64,000 nt of DNA from Sporothrix humicola (lineage: Eukaryota > Ascomycota > Sordariomycetes > Ophiostomatales > Ophiostomataceae). Position numbers and translations under genes: made by a program. Below are positions 1 through 11,287 of this stretch, piece after piece. The number at the start of each line of letters is the position of its first letter. The first letter of the stretch is position 1. The stretch lies in NCBI GenBank assembly GCA_021396245.1, contig WNYE01000047.1, positions 124,001 to 188,000 on the forward strand. The letters are read 5' to 3'. Below the pieces are notes generated by a model. It was not told the origin of the DNA. It worked only from the letters and a program-made list of their open reading frames with translations, and made no database searches.

Positions 1-276
1 GAGGATGGTCGTGAGGCGAAGAAATAAAAAAGAATAAAATAAAATGTTCCCATAGTAAGGACGACAAAGAGTGAAACATCAGACTACGGGAGGGCCTAAC
101 GAGGACAATGGCACTACACAGCACTACGCGGCTCGAGCTCCTGCTTCGGCCCCTCGCAGCCTGGTGTGGTTTTTGGGAGGAGATTTTCCTCTTTCCTTTG
201 ACAACGGCGTTGTTGTCATGCAAATCCGTGGCCAGGGAAGGAACGAGGCCACGGCAGACAGACGTGCAGGTTGCAG

Positions 277-311
277 AGCGTGGAGCGTGGAGCGTGGAGC
301 GTGGAGCGTGG
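277..311. repeat. 7-bp tandem repeat (AGCGTGG)x5
   Basis: Five perfect head-to-tail copies of AGCGTGG. The array is non-coding and likely length-variable. Confidence 0.9.
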
Positions 312-2827
312 GTAGGTGGCAGTGGGGGTTGTGTGAATATCCTTTGGTTTTTGGTCGCTCAGTCGTTCCTGCCCTCTCTCACAGTTCGCCTCCCGGGAAA
401 AAGTTAAAGGCAGGAACGACCAGGGCCAGTCAAAGGCGAAGAAAATAGACTCGACGGTAGGCTCACGGCAAAAAGAGACAAATAGAAAGAAATAAGAGGT
501 CGGCTGGGCTAGCGCCGGCCGCTCTGGTTGGCTGGGATCTGTCGGCCTTCTCGACGTGTTCTGTAAGACCAATGGTCCATCCAATTGACCGCAACAGCCT
601 GGCATCGGGGAGCGGGCTGGCGCCGGAATCGCTCTTGCGACTGGCGCCTGGGCACGCTAAGCTCGCGTGCGGGCAAAAACAGAAGGCAGGGAAGGAAAGA
701 CTAGGCAAAGGCAAGAGCGACTCGACACCTCCCAAGAAAAAGAGCGAAAAAGCGCCCGAGACCAGACGGCAGGAGGGGCAGTCTGCAGCGCTAGAGTAGC
801 AGGTTATGTCGGGCGGGTTTACTCCGTGGCAGGCAAGAGCGCGCAGAAGTGCAGGCAAGCGCAGGCAAGACCGCGTACACAGTTTTAGTCGACAATAGAG
901 GCACTTGGAGTGGCCAGACCTCACATCAAGACAAATCCAGGCACGGAACCTCCGTGAAAGGCCAAAAGGCGTAAAAGTGAAAGGCTACACGGGGGTTTTG
1001 TGGACTGGACCGAAGTGCCCTGACTAGAACTGTTCACTGCAAACTGTTGGAGGCAAACAAAGACACCCCACGAGGCCATGACAACGCACATCGCCAAATG
1101 GACTGATGGACGACAGACAAAAGATGATGAGCATTCCATTGACACGTTGTCTTGTCTGCACATCTCTCGCCTTTTGTCTTTTGACAATCTTTCCTGCCAA
1201 CGTCCTGCCGGGCACTCGGTCAGTCTGTCGGCTCTTTGCAACATGTCCCCGTGTCCCCGTAATTGAATGGACATCAAATTGAACTTGCTGCGTCGTGTCC
1301 TCTCTTCCTCGTTCGCACCTTCCTGCCAAAAGGCAAATGGACGCCTGCGATTGGGTCGCCAGTGGGCAGGAATATAAACATCGAATAATGTAAATACGTA
1401 TTCTCATTTTTACGCCCAACGACGTTCCAACGACAAGGACAGGCTGCACACTACTGTGAAAAGAAAAGACTAACAGACAGGGGTGGCCAGAAAGGCAGAT
1501 CCATCCAGATCCCGTCCGTTCTCGCATCAAAGAGGGGAGAACAGCGAGACATCGACACGACGTTGCCTCGTCCGACACAGGACTTTGAGAGTGACAGTGA
1601 GAGTAACTGTCGGCTGCTGCCATGCGATTCGCCAGTTACCCACCGGGCTGCGTGTCGTCCATCCAGGGAACAGAAGATGAAAAAGACCCTGAAGGTGGTG
1701 AAAATGCGGTGGTGGTTGCAGCCTGGTCTTCTCCTTCCGTGGACCGGCCGCGGGTGGGCTGTGGTGAATGGTGGGGTGGTTGAGGGTGGGTGTAGTGCAA
1801 ATAGTGGCCGTCGCCTCGTGGTGGCTCCTGCCTTCAAAGTTTTTTGCCTTCTCGCCCTTCTTTGCGCGCAATTCTGTTCCTGAAAATTCTCGCCCGCCGG
1901 AACCGCGGCTGGCAGGCACGAAAACACGAAAGGAAAGAGAGTGGCCACTTTACACGTATGGACTCCTCTAGTAACTACAGCGAATTACAGCGCTCACTGG
2001 CCTGGTCTAGCCTCAGCCGCGCCGCCTAGCGCTTCGCTGTCAAAACTCCTTCTTCGCCTCCGTGCCTGCCTTCCTTTTTTGTTTCTTTGTCCATCCCGCT
2101 GGGACTCCGATGTTCGCAGCAAAAACTGACATTTCTACTATTCGAGTAATATTACCATCTGGGCAGTGTCGTTTCCATTGAGTTTATCCTGTTGTCAACA
2201 GTATCGACACTACACTTTACACTTTCTCAACATGCAGCCTCTCGTCTACATGTCTCGCCTCCAGACTTTCTTCTTCTTTTTTTCTTTCTTTCTCCTTTTT
2301 CCTGCTTCGAGTCGATGCAACGGGGTCCCCGCAAGGCTTGTCAATAAACATGGACGTGGACGCTCCCTGGCTCTTTCCATATTGAGGCTTTTTCTGTAAA
2401 GAGTAAACATCAGATATGGGCACCGTCTGAAGCGTGTCCCGTCACACAACCTTCTTGTAAGAGCCCCACGGTTGCCTATTTCGGAACTTTTGGGCTTCTG
2501 TGCAAGGCGAGAGTGAGGGAAATTGTCTCACCGCGTCGACTTTCTTGCTTTTCTGTGCTCTCGTTTCTTTTTCCTGGGGCTCTGATCATCCAATGCGGGA
2601 TATTGGGTTTGTACATTGGGCAAAGAACACAGCAGATGCAATGCAATGGCACATGAAAATGAAGAGATAAAAAAAGTGTGATGAGAAAATATGAAAAAAG
2701 GAGCATCACCAGATGCTTCAATTCTTTCTCATCGCTCTCGCCGACATCACTCCATCTTCTTTTTTGTCCCTCAATTTCGTCTTGACATCTGCTCACCAAA
2801 CATGGCAACGCGGCATGCGATCAACCG

Positions 2828-2851
2828 TTTTTTTTTTTTTTTTTTTTTTTT
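2828..2851. repeat. Poly-T tract, 24 nt
   Basis: Uninterrupted run of T in the gene-poor left region. Its length may be unreliable in an assembly. Confidence 0.9.
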
Positions 2852-5037
2852 CTTGCTCTCTCTGTTGAAATCTGATGCTTTGGTCTGCCTCCCACGCAAA
2901 AGACCAAAACCCCGTGAACGCGTCGACATGCCGTGACTCTTGTCCATATGCCGATCAACACAGTCGCACTCACACTCTTCTGTGTAGTTTGTCCAACACA
3001 GGACTGCGTACATGCACCCCCATCTTCTCGCCTCTCCCGCCTTCCCCACAAACGACATTTCGTGTATCTCCATGCATCTCCCATAATGTCTTGTGTTGTG
3101 CATCTTCTTGTTATTTTTAATAATTGCTGTTTCGTCATTTCGTTTCCTGCACCTCTGTCTCGTCAATTCGTCTGCCCCTCGTTTCCAGTTTCCAATCCTC
3201 GCGCTGTGAGAGGGTCCCGACTTCCCTGCTTTTGGTTGAAATGGTTGCGATGGAACCGCGATGGACACGATGGACGATGGCTGGTATTGGGTATTGCCTG
3301 CATTTTGTTACGAAACAGCAATCTCCATGAGTGGCCGAAATCCAGCAGCCAAGCCTTTTGAGAGATGAGAGGTCGGGCCGGGCAGGCGAACAGAAGCGAG
3401 CAGGAAACAAGCAATCGAAAGAACAGGGTTACTGTGGACTTGTTTCCCCCACGAGCGGCTGGAGGGGAAGGAAACAATTCGAGGACAGCAACGACGGACG
3501 GCGGCGACAGACGACGCAAGATTCCTCGTTGGAATCCAAAGGGTGAGCGTCTCCCAGTTTGCTGTGTACAGGGTTCTGTAGGACGCCGTCTCCGTGCTCG
3601 TATGTACGCGCTGTGGAGCAGCCTCGCCGGTTCGTAGTTCCGCGCAGCTCGGGCGAGACTTTTGGGGGCATTTTTGGGTGGCATTTGGGGACTGTTGTGT
3701 GAATAGAGTAGTCTGCCACGCGAGCGGCGAAATCAGTGGGAAAAGGTGAGTACTTCAGAGGAAGCGTATTGAAACCAAGGAACAAAGGTACAGACCATCA
3801 CAAAAGGGTCCTGCCAAGACGCTCCGTCGCCGGCCCCATCAACTACTCAAGTCTCTTTTGGCCTTCTTGTCAAGACCAATAGAAGGCCCGCTCGCAGTTT
3901 GCATCACCAAACACAAACTCAATCGAAACACATAACAGCAAGCTCGCTGTCTGCCAAGAGATAAGATGTTTAGAGTGTGGGCCGCAGTCAAAAAAAAGCG
4001 CCTGTCAACAGAAAGCGGCCGATTCGTGTCCGACCGCTGGCGATCGTCTTGAAGCATCACGACTTTTCTGTGCAAGCGCGATGCACGAATATCTTGGGGA
4101 CTTGGAGCACAGTGTCTTCTGCCTACTTGACCCAAAACAGAAAAGTCGACCAGACAGACTAGAAAACTGCTTCCATCTGATAACGACGCAGAATCAATAG
4201 TCAACAATCATTAATCAGTCTCGGGATCAACTGGATCGTCTGCCTCTAGCTTGTGGCGGACAACTATTTCCTGCTTGACGTACGACGTCGTCTGTATGTA
4301 CCCCGTTGACATGTATTTCCCGCATCAAGGGCACCCAGGCGTCTCGACGTTATTCCCTGGATGGCATAGCTCGAGGGGCAGCGGTGTATCGGAAAGGGGT
4401 GTACTGTGTAAGTGAGGTGTAAGTGAGGCAGGATGAGACAGGGCAGTGGGACGCAGCTCGGAGTAAGTCGTCAGAAAAAAAAAGCTTGTTGGAGCTTGGA
4501 CGTTGGGGCAACACGTCAACACGAAAATAAGCACTGCGATATAGGAGGCGATAAAGAAGATGGAGGGGCGAGAGATCGGGGACGGGAAATGGGGGAGGTT
4601 GTAAGGCGGCGAGTCAGTTTGGTCGTGAAGTCTCGTCTCTTCTTTTCTCTCACCAAATAGAAATTTTCCAAGAGGCTGTCATGGCATTTCGTTACGTACA
4701 CGCAGAAAGCTTGTCTGAAAAGGCAGAGGAGAAGAACAGAGGGCAAAGAAGGGAATCAATAAGAAAGAAGACATAAAGAAGCTATCCATTGCTCATGTCC
4801 CATATTTTTCTAAACAACCGTCGCCGAGATTAGAGCCTTGAACTGATTCGTGATAACGATGAGCGCAAATACGAAGTAAACAAAATAAACAAAATGAGAA
4901 GACAACAAAACAAAACATGCAAATATGCAGGGTCCAAACAGCCAGAACAAGCCATAATCAAGCCAGAACAAAACCAGAATCGAAAGCCAGACATTAAAAC
5001 ATGACGAAACAAACATCAACATCATCCTCCCTCACCC

Positions 5038-8000
5038 CTACCACGTCGCCGACGCGTCAAAGTCGAAGCGCTGCAGGTCCTTGTTGGCGTCCTCGAGGTC
5101 CTTCTTCGCCTTCATGCGCATGTAAAAGATCGGGCAGTCCTTGCTGCTGCAAATCACCTCGCAGTGCATGCTGCCCTGGCAGCGCTGGCACTGCGTCCAC
5201 AGCCGGCCGAAGCGCACTTCCAAGTCGGACACCTTGTCGAGCGTCTTGTTGTACAGCTCGCCGACGCGCGCGGCGTCGTCGGCGCAGACGGCGCCCTGGC
5301 TCTCTTCTTTCCCCCTCAATGGTTTCTTGCAGGCCATGCAGGTCTGCGTCTTCTTGGCAAACTTCATGAGACCGCCGACCGAGGGGGCCGCGACGGAAAT
5401 GGCGCGCGTGTGGTCGCCCGTGAGCAGCGACCTCGCCTTGGCCTCGCCCATGATGGGCTCAAAGATGCGCCCCAGGGGCTTGGCCAGCTGGTTGTCGAGG
5501 TAGTACTTGGTGTCGATGGGCACGTTGTTCTCCAAGACGAAAATCGGGTCCTCGGACCGCTCAAAGTTCTTGGAGCCCGTGGCGCCCTTGACCATGACGT
5601 AGGCCACACGGTCGCCAAGACCGGGCGCCGAGCCGGGGTCGCGCTTCTTCATGCGCTCGGCCAGCTCGACGTGCGCCTGCTTGGCCTTGTAGCTCTCCTT
5701 GGTGAGCGCCTTGGTGATCACGAGCTTGGACATGTCGATCTTGTTTTGCAGCAGGTCGGAAATAATGTCGCGCACATACGCCTGCGCGCCCACCTCATCC
5801 TGGTCGATCAGCATCATACGCAGCACCTTTTCGATCACCGTCTGCACCAGCAGGCAGTTGTCGCGCCGCACCGTCTCGATGCCCTTGGTGTCCATCTTGT
5901 CGTACTTGTCGGGCCGCGTCCAGTACAGGCCGGCGTACCGCTTCTTGTTGATCAGCAGGTACGGGTAGTAGACCTTTTCAAACTCAAGCTTGATCGGCTT
6001 GGCAAACTTGGACGACACAAACTGCGCCGCGTCCTCGCCCAGCTTCATCGCCTCCTTGAGGTCCTTGGTGCCAAACTTGACCATGACCGAGTCCGTGTCA
6101 CCGTACACAACCTGCGCGTCGTGCGAGTAGCCGTTGGCAATATTGTAGCGCGCCTCGACCTCGTTCTTCGTGCGCTCAATCATCTGGCGGCCGTAGCTCG
6201 TCGTGCTGCGCGCAATCTCCAGGCAGGGCAGCTTGCCCGTCGTGGCACCCGTCAGGCCGTACACACTGTTCGCGCTGATCTTCAAGGCCAGCTGCCGACC
6301 GTTGAGCACGGCCTTCTTGAACGGGTCCGTCTCCTGCGCCAGCTCGCGCTTGGCCTGTTTACGGGCCGCCAGCAGCTCCTCGAGAATCTGCGCCAGCAGA
6401 CCCTTGCGCTTCGCGACCGTCACAAACTTGTCGTTGTTCGGTGTGATGATGTAGTCCACGTCCAGCTTGAGGTCAAACGCCTCGATGGCGGCGTTGTTGA
6501 CGAGCGTCGTGTAGCACAGGTTGTGCGCCTGCATGATACTGGGGTACAGCGACGCGAAGTCCAGCGTCGCCACGGGCTCCTTGTAGAAGTCGCGCACCGG
6601 CTCAATGACCGTGGCGCCCTCGTACTGCTCGTCCGAGCTCTTGGACTGCAGGTTGGGCACGACCAGTTTTTGCTCGAGCGCCTTGCGGAACAGCTGGCTG
6701 ATGAACTTGACCTGCTGGCCACGCGAGAGCAAAAAGTTGAAGGGCACGCCCGTGACACGAGCCATCTCGGTGTAGTTTTCCAGACACGACAGCTTGTCCA
6801 TCAGTCGCTGTGGCAGGTATGCGTCCTTTAGACAGTAGAGTGCCAACCGCCGCCGGTTCTCAGGTGTGCCGTTGAATAATTCTGTAATCATGGTGTAGTG
6901 CACGTCTTCCTTTTGCTCGCCCAGGAAATGCGAGCAGACCGAGTTGAGCGTGTAACTGCGGAGGTGGTGGTCGCGCTGGATAAGTTGCAGCAGATCCAGC
7001 TGCAGACGGCCGTTGATGTTGGTGGCCTTGGTGTCGCGGCTGCCCATCTGCTTGCTCGACAGGTTGGTGTCTTTGGACTGCGAGCGCATGTGCGGGATAC
7101 GCGTCCAGTGGTCGAATCGCGGCACCTTGAGATGGGTGGCGCGCTCGAGGAGGTAGGGGAAATCAAAGTTGGCAATGTTGTAGCCCGTGATAATGTCTGG
7201 GTCGACCCTCAACAGGAAATCGCGCCATGACGCCAGCATGTCCTGTTCGCGCTCAAACTCGAGCACCTGTGTCGCCACAATCGAGCTCGTCTTGTCGAGA
7301 CAGAACACGTTGCGCACAAACGGCTTCTTCTCTCCGTATTTTGTCACCACGTTGGCAATCTGGATGACCGGGTCGTGGTCGGCTTCGGGGAAGATGCCCT
7401 TGCGGCCGGCACACTCGATATCAAACGAGAGAATGCGCAGCGGGGCCATCTTGGACCACTCGCCCACGGGTTTGTGCGCCACAAGATCGACGCAGCTGAT
7501 CTCGGCCTCGATCTGACAGTTGGACTGCTTGTTCTGGTCGGGAATGAGGGTGAACTTGTTGGCCGGGGCCGTCACCCACGACATGCCAAAAATGTCGCAG
7601 TCGACCATGAAGCGCATCACGTACTGCAGGTTGTCGTAGGTCATGATCTGGTTCTCGCTCTGGCCCCACATGCCCTTCCAGTTGGCCTTGCGGTTCTCGA
7701 CGGCCGAGCGGACGCGGCTGATGTGTTTTGGGTCGGTGACGGTGATCTTGATAAAGGGGTTCTGGGTGTTGTTCTGGAAGCCGTAGATGCTCTCGCGCAT
7801 CGTCATCTGCACCGAGTAGATCATGGGCTGGTGCCACGCCATCTGTGCCTCGAGGTACGCCTGGAACGCCTTGCAGTCGGTGGGCGCAAACGACGCCGGT
7901 GCTGCCACATACAGGTAGTGGCGGAACTCGGTGACGTGCAGCAGCACCGAGTTTCCGTCCATTGTCACGCCAAAGAGCTTGACTGTCGGTTTGCCGCCGT

Positions 8001-8385
8001 GCGTCGTGCCCTCTTCGGCCTCGATCTGCTGGAACGACAGGTCGGACGTGTGCTGGTTGAAGGTGGCCGGCACGGGCGGCCGGTCCCAGATCTGGTCCTT
8101 CTCGACATTGGTCTGTTTGAGCTCGTGGATGTCCTGGCTCAGCTTCTCAAGCACTTCAGACTCGAAGACGCTCTTCTGCTGGCTCGAGCCGCCGAAGCGG
8201 CCGGGCCCGTTCTGCGAGCTGGGCAGCAGTTGCCGGCCCGCGGCTGGACTACTCGACGGCGGGATAGCATCGAGGCGGCGCTTCTTGGCGGATGCAGACG
8301 GTGTTGACGGAGCAGCGGCAATGTTGCTGCGAGCATTGGATGCCTCGCCAAACACCCGCTTCTGCGGGAGCACGGCAGCCGGCAT
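5038..8385 (-). CDS. POL3: DNA polymerase delta catalytic subunit
   Basis: Replicative B-family polymerase that synthesises the lagging strand and proofreads. It is a single exon of 1115 residues. The frame is open 24 codons further upstream, but I chose the ATG at 8385 because the protein then begins MPAAVLPQKR, the kind of start seen in fungal homologues. Visible exonuclease motifs are FDIEC (Exo I), NIANFDFPYL (Exo II) and YCLKDAYL (Exo III). Polymerase motifs are DFASLYPSIM (A), KISANSVYG (B) and YGDTDSV (C). The C-terminal CysB cluster is complete (CQRC ... CSSKDC) and would hold the Fe-S cluster. CysA is odd: C1016 and C1019 pair with C1034, but the expected fourth cysteine is Asp1037 (sequence CADD). 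The gene is divergent from the small gene at 9007. The family assignment is certain. Confidence 0.98.
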   Translation of the reverse strand: MPAAVLPQKRVFGEASNARSNIAAAPSTPSASAKKRRLDAIPPSSSPAAGRQLLPSSQNGPGRFGGSSQQKSVFESEVLEKLSQDIHELKQTNVEKDQIWDRPPVPATFNQHTSDLSFQQIEAEEGTTHGGKPTVKLFGVTMDGNSVLLHVTEFRHYLYVAAPASFAPTDCKAFQAYLEAQMAWHQPMIYSVQMTMRESIYGFQNNTQNPFIKITVTDPKHISRVRSAVENRKANWKGMWGQSENQIMTYDNLQYVMRFMVDCDIFGMSWVTAPANKFTLIPDQNKQSNCQIEAEISCVDLVAHKPVGEWSKMAPLRILSFDIECAGRKGIFPEADHDPVIQIANVVTKYGEKKPFVRNVFCLDKTSSIVATQVLEFEREQDMLASWRDFLLRVDPDIITGYNIANFDFPYLLERATHLKVPRFDHWTRIPHMRSQSKDTNLSSKQMGSRDTKATNINGRLQLDLLQLIQRDHHLRSYTLNSVCSHFLGEQKEDVHYTMITELFNGTPENRRRLALYCLKDAYLPQRLMDKLSCLENYTEMARVTGVPFNFLLSRGQQVKFISQLFRKALEQKLVVPNLQSKSSDEQYEGATVIEPVRDFYKEPVATLDFASLYPSIMQAHNLCYTTLVNNAAIEAFDLKLDVDYIITPNNDKFVTVAKRKGLLAQILEELLAARKQAKRELAQETDPFKKAVLNGRQLALKISANSVYGLTGATTGKLPCLEIARSTTSYGRQMIERTKNEVEARYNIANGYSHDAQVVYGDTDSVMVKFGTKDLKEAMKLGEDAAQFVSSKFAKPIKLEFEKVYYPYLLINKKRYAGLYWTRPDKYDKMDTKGIETVRRDNCLLVQTVIEKVLRMMLIDQDEVGAQAYVRDIISDLLQNKIDMSKLVITKALTKESYKAKQAHVELAERMKKRDPGSAPGLGDRVAYVMVKGATGSKNFERSEDPIFVLENNVPIDTKYYLDNQLAKPLGRIFEPIMGEAKARSLLTGDHTRAISVAAPSVGGLMKFAKKTQTCMACKKPLRGKEESQGAVCADDAARVGELYNKTLDKVSDLEVRFGRLWTQCQRCQGSMHCEVICSSKDCPIFYMRMKAKKDLEDANKDLQRFDFDASATW

Positions 8386-9006
8386 TGTGAATGTGAGGAG
8401 GGGAGGGGGAGGGGATTTGAAGGTCGGATGATGTGGTTGATCTGTCGGAGAGTTCACGTCGACATTCTTTGGTCAGGAGTGGCGTCTGAGTTGTCAAAGG
8501 ACAGAATGTGAATATGAATGAATGCGTTTGTTTATGGCGTGAGGGCAAATGTCAGAAGTAACAAGTCAGATACAGAAAGCACGTAAGGCAGGGAGGAGTG
8601 CACCTTCCAAGAGGCAAAATCAATTTAACAGGGCAGGCACGCCAACCGCGTTCTAGCGTGACGAGCGTGACGGGTTGCTCCCAAATTCGTGTTTGGACCC
8701 ACCGGAGCACATGACTTGGCGTGTCGATTTCTGGTGTGTGGGCGGGGTTCTGGTCGTGGCTGTTGGTTCTGGCCTTTCAGCGCATTTGTTAGCGGAGAGG
8801 TCGCGTCAACCACTAAAAGAGGCAGGAACAACAATAACTGTCTCGACAGACAAGGCTGGAAAGAGCAAATCGACTGGGCGCTAACAGCTTCCTGTCCAAC
8901 CCTGTATAAACAAACCTCATAACCTTGTCATATATCGACCAGGCGCTTTAAACAAGGGTAGCTACTCGTCACTTTTTTATCGCATACAATCCAGACACCG
9001 GACGAC
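8386..9006. promoter_or_regulatory. Divergent promoter region POL3 / 9007 gene
   Basis: Shared 621-bp upstream region of two divergent genes. A TATAAA at 8905-8910 lies about 97 bp before the right-hand ATG. No cell-cycle element such as ACGCGT was recognised upstream of POL3. Confidence 0.45.
8905..8910 (+). promoter_or_regulatory. Possible TATA box
   Basis: TATAAA about 97 bp upstream of the ATG at 9007, in a plausible position for a fungal core promoter. Assigned on sequence and spacing only. Confidence 0.35.
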
Positions 9007-9730
9007 ATGGCCGACAGGCATCCCATCTACAACAGCCGGCACCAAATGGCCAGCCGAGTCGGCACGGGCGCTTTTCCTCGAAATCCTCGAGCCGCAACAG
9101 CTGGAAATCCGGCTACGGCGGGCAGCGGCACAAACACATCGTCAGCATCGACAAGTGTGCGGCGCAACCTGTTCCAGAGCCAGCTGACACGGCGGCCAAC
9201 GCAGGCGACGTCAGCGGCGGCTGCGGCAAATGCAGGCAATGACGGAATGAGGCCGAATGTCCTCGGCGGACTCGACTCCGACTCCGGTCTCGAGTCTGCA
9301 CTGGCGTCCGACCCCGGCCCAACCGAAATTGTTGTGCGCGACCGCAACGGCGAGCTGGAGCTGGTCGACCCGCCGTCACCAACAGCCGACGAGCTTGGCG
9401 AGATGGCCCTGGATGCCCGCCTAGAGAGTGAGAGTAAGTTGACAGAAACGGACACATATTATTTTGTAGAATCATACTAACACCCTCTCAGGAGAACGGC
9501 AGAGGCTCGCAGAGACGATCAAGTACCATCAACAGCGGACAAGCATCCCAGGACAGCCAGAGGGTAAGTTTCATTCTGCGGGGTTGATTTTATCACGATA
9601 CCATACGGTACTAGGCACTGACTTTCCAGAACTACTTGACGCCCTCCGAGCGGGTCTACGTGCCCAGGTCTCTGCACTGTCAGAAGACAACTGGATGTAC
9701 GAGCCCGAGGACATGCCCCGGCTTGATTAG
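9007..9730 (+). CDS. Conserved-looking small hypothetical protein
   Basis: I do not recognise a named family. Three exons fit: 9007-9433, 9492-9563 and 9630-9730. The introns are 58 and 66 nt with GTAAGT donors, an ACTAAC or CTGAC branch point and CAG acceptors. The product is about 199 residues. The N-terminal 100 residues are rich in Ala, Ser, Thr and Arg and look disordered. The middle is acidic (EIVVRDRNGELEL). The third exon encodes a compact amphipathic tail (ELLDALRAGLRAQVSALSED) followed by NWMYEPEDMP, which looks like a conserved interaction motif. The precise way short exons restore a meaningful frame argues for a real gene. It is divergent from POL3 and convergent with GET4. A nuclear or regulatory role is possible but unproven. 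Confidence 0.8.
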
Positions 9731-9926
9731 CGATAAGCCTGGACGGCCCTTTTGTGGCTGTGGAGAAACATATTTCATGTCGTGTCTACTTTTGATCGTC
9801 TGCTTATATTACACGCTCCATGTGTGGCCTGCAACCCAGCAAGCTTTCCGTGGTATTCTCGGGCGTTGAAGTCGCTTATACCAACCCTTCCATCCCCTCA
9901 CAACATCATATCCTCCCGACACCCTT

Positions 9927-10985
9927 CTAATCCAGTCCTTCGGCAACTGGCGCTTCGATACCTCTGTTGCTCTTTGCCCTTGAGTTGCCACCTCCACCTC
10001 CACCTGCACCGCCGCCAAACAAGCTCCCCATCATGTCAAACAGCGGGTTGCTCTGCCGCGGCCGCTGGATGTGGAAGTACATCTCGGCAATGGTCTCGAC
10101 GGCGTCGGACCACAGCTCGGACTGCTCCTTGAGTTGTGCCGCGTATTTTGTCGACAGCTGCCGGAACAGCTCGGGGCTGCCGCGCTGGACGGCCAGCAGC
10201 AGCAAGCTCAGAAAGTTGAGGAGGGGCAGGCTGGGGAACACGCGGGCATCGGCGCTGGCGCTGCTGACGTCCTGCACACTGAGGCCCGGGTTGTCGGCGG
10301 TCAGGGCGGTCGTGAACACCCGGTAGCTCTCGTTGGCGCCGCGCAAGTTGGCCATGAGCAGGTAGGGGAGAACGGCGCGGGCGGCGTATAGCGGGGCAGT
10401 GTGGGCGTCGTCCTGCTTGTACCAGGCGTACTCCATCCGCGCCAGGACGGCGGGCGAGTCTTTTGTTCCCGTCAGGAGGTGGCGCTCGGCCTCGTAGGGT
10501 TCGTGCTCGTCGGCATAGAGCGAGCCGACGACGTGATGCAGTTCGGGGTCGCCGGCGGGGTACTCGCCATACTTGCTGGACCAGCTACGAAAGTCAGTAC
10601 TATGCAGATAATAATGATACCCTTTAACGTCAACCTACCCAATTGCTTCTGTAATGTATTTCTTGCGGGTGGGCTCCTGTGCGTCGAATAGCCGCAAGCA
10701 TGTCAACACACGCCCCCGCGACGTCGCGTCCACTTTGAGCTCGGCCTGCTTGTAGACGTCCACCATGAAGATGCTCAGGTCGCCGCCGCTGCCACCCTGC
10801 CCTGCCTTGAGGAGAGACTGGGCCACATTGTACAGGATATCAATGGCGGCCGTCCAGTTGGACGCCTTGATGTGCCGGGCGGCGACGACGCGGGTCTGTT
10901 GCTGTGCTTCGTAGTACTGGCCCTCGCTGATGCGCTGCTGCATGCGCGCAATAATCTTTTCAATCTTGTCGCCGCGGGAGGCCAT
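9927..10985 (-). CDS. GET4: GET4, tail-anchored protein insertion factor
   Basis: Cytosolic partner of Get5 that passes tail-anchored membrane proteins from Sgt2 to the Get3 ATPase. Two exons, 10985-10639 and 10584-9927, are joined across a 54-nt intron (GTAGGT donor, TACTGAC branch point, TAG acceptor), giving 334 residues. The alpha-helical repeat body characteristic of Get4 is visible from residue 5 onward (KIEKIIARMQQRISEGQYYE), followed by YGEYPAGDPELHHVVGSLYA and the later helices to IAEMYFHIQRPRQ. The C-terminus has a Gly-rich linker (GGGAGGGGGG) and a short polar tail, as in fungal homologues. The stop is only about 200 bp from the convergent gene ending at 9730. Assignment is by overall family resemblance. 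Confidence 0.93.
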
Positions 10986-11206
10986 CTTGAGGTGGGTGGG
11001 GGGTTGTCGCGGAGAGTGAGGTTGTTGATGTGAGCTCAGGAGGTGACGTACAAGACTACGAGACAGTTTTCGCTTGGGGATTTAGGGAAAGAGCTGGCAG
11101 AATTGGTGGGGTTGGAGCTCCCTCTTCGAGTCTTGAGAGGTGATTGGCCACAGTGCGCTGGGCTATTTAATCCGGCAAAGTTGAAAATCTGCTACACTTC
11201 TACTAA

Positions 11207-11277
11207 GCAACTTTGGTGTAGCGGTAACATCTACGCTTCCCATGCGTAGGCTCCGGGTTCGACTCCCGGAAGTTGCA
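11207..11277 (+). tRNA. tRNA-Gly (CCC)
   Basis: A 71-nt cloverleaf can be folded by eye. The acceptor stem is GCAACTT/AAGTTGC with discriminator A, the D arm is GTGT...ACAT, the anticodon stem is TACGC/GCGTA around loop TTCCCAT (anticodon CCC), and the T stem is CCGGG/CCCGG around TTCGACT. The A box (TGGTGTAGCGG) and B box (GGTTCGACTCC) are intact. There is no intron. CCC is a minor glycine isoacceptor reading GGG. Confidence 0.95.
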
Positions 11278-11282
11278 GTTGC

Positions 11283-11287
11283 TTTTT
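11283..11287 (+). terminator. RNA polymerase III T-run
   Basis: TTTTT beginning 6 nt after the tRNA-Gly, in the expected place for Pol III termination. A second T-run follows closely. Confidence 0.7.

Larger units (their letters stand above)
1..5037. other. Gene-poor region, no supported gene
   Basis: About 5 kb with only short overlapping open frames whose translations are low-complexity or compositionally odd, and with no recognisable domain. I found no tRNA or 5S rRNA signature. It contains a 7-bp tandem repeat near 277-311, a run of 24 T at 2828-2851 and many short A- or T-rich tracts. The right end includes the POL3 3' untranslated region. The region could hold a long promoter, a non-coding transcript or the UTR of a gene beyond the left edge, but nothing visible decides this. 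Confidence 0.6.

Noticed and set aside
279..311. CRISPR-like array
   Set aside because: It is a simple head-to-tail 7-bp microsatellite with no spacers, in a eukaryotic genome.
1024..1623. 199-codon minus-strand frame in the left region
   Set aside because: No domain, scattered Cys/Ser/Arg composition, no intron signals linking it to further coding sequence.
5164..6831. 555-codon open frame on + opposite POL3
   Set aside because: Exact antisense shadow of a GC-rich coding region. The translation is Leu/Val/Arg/His-biased without any domain.
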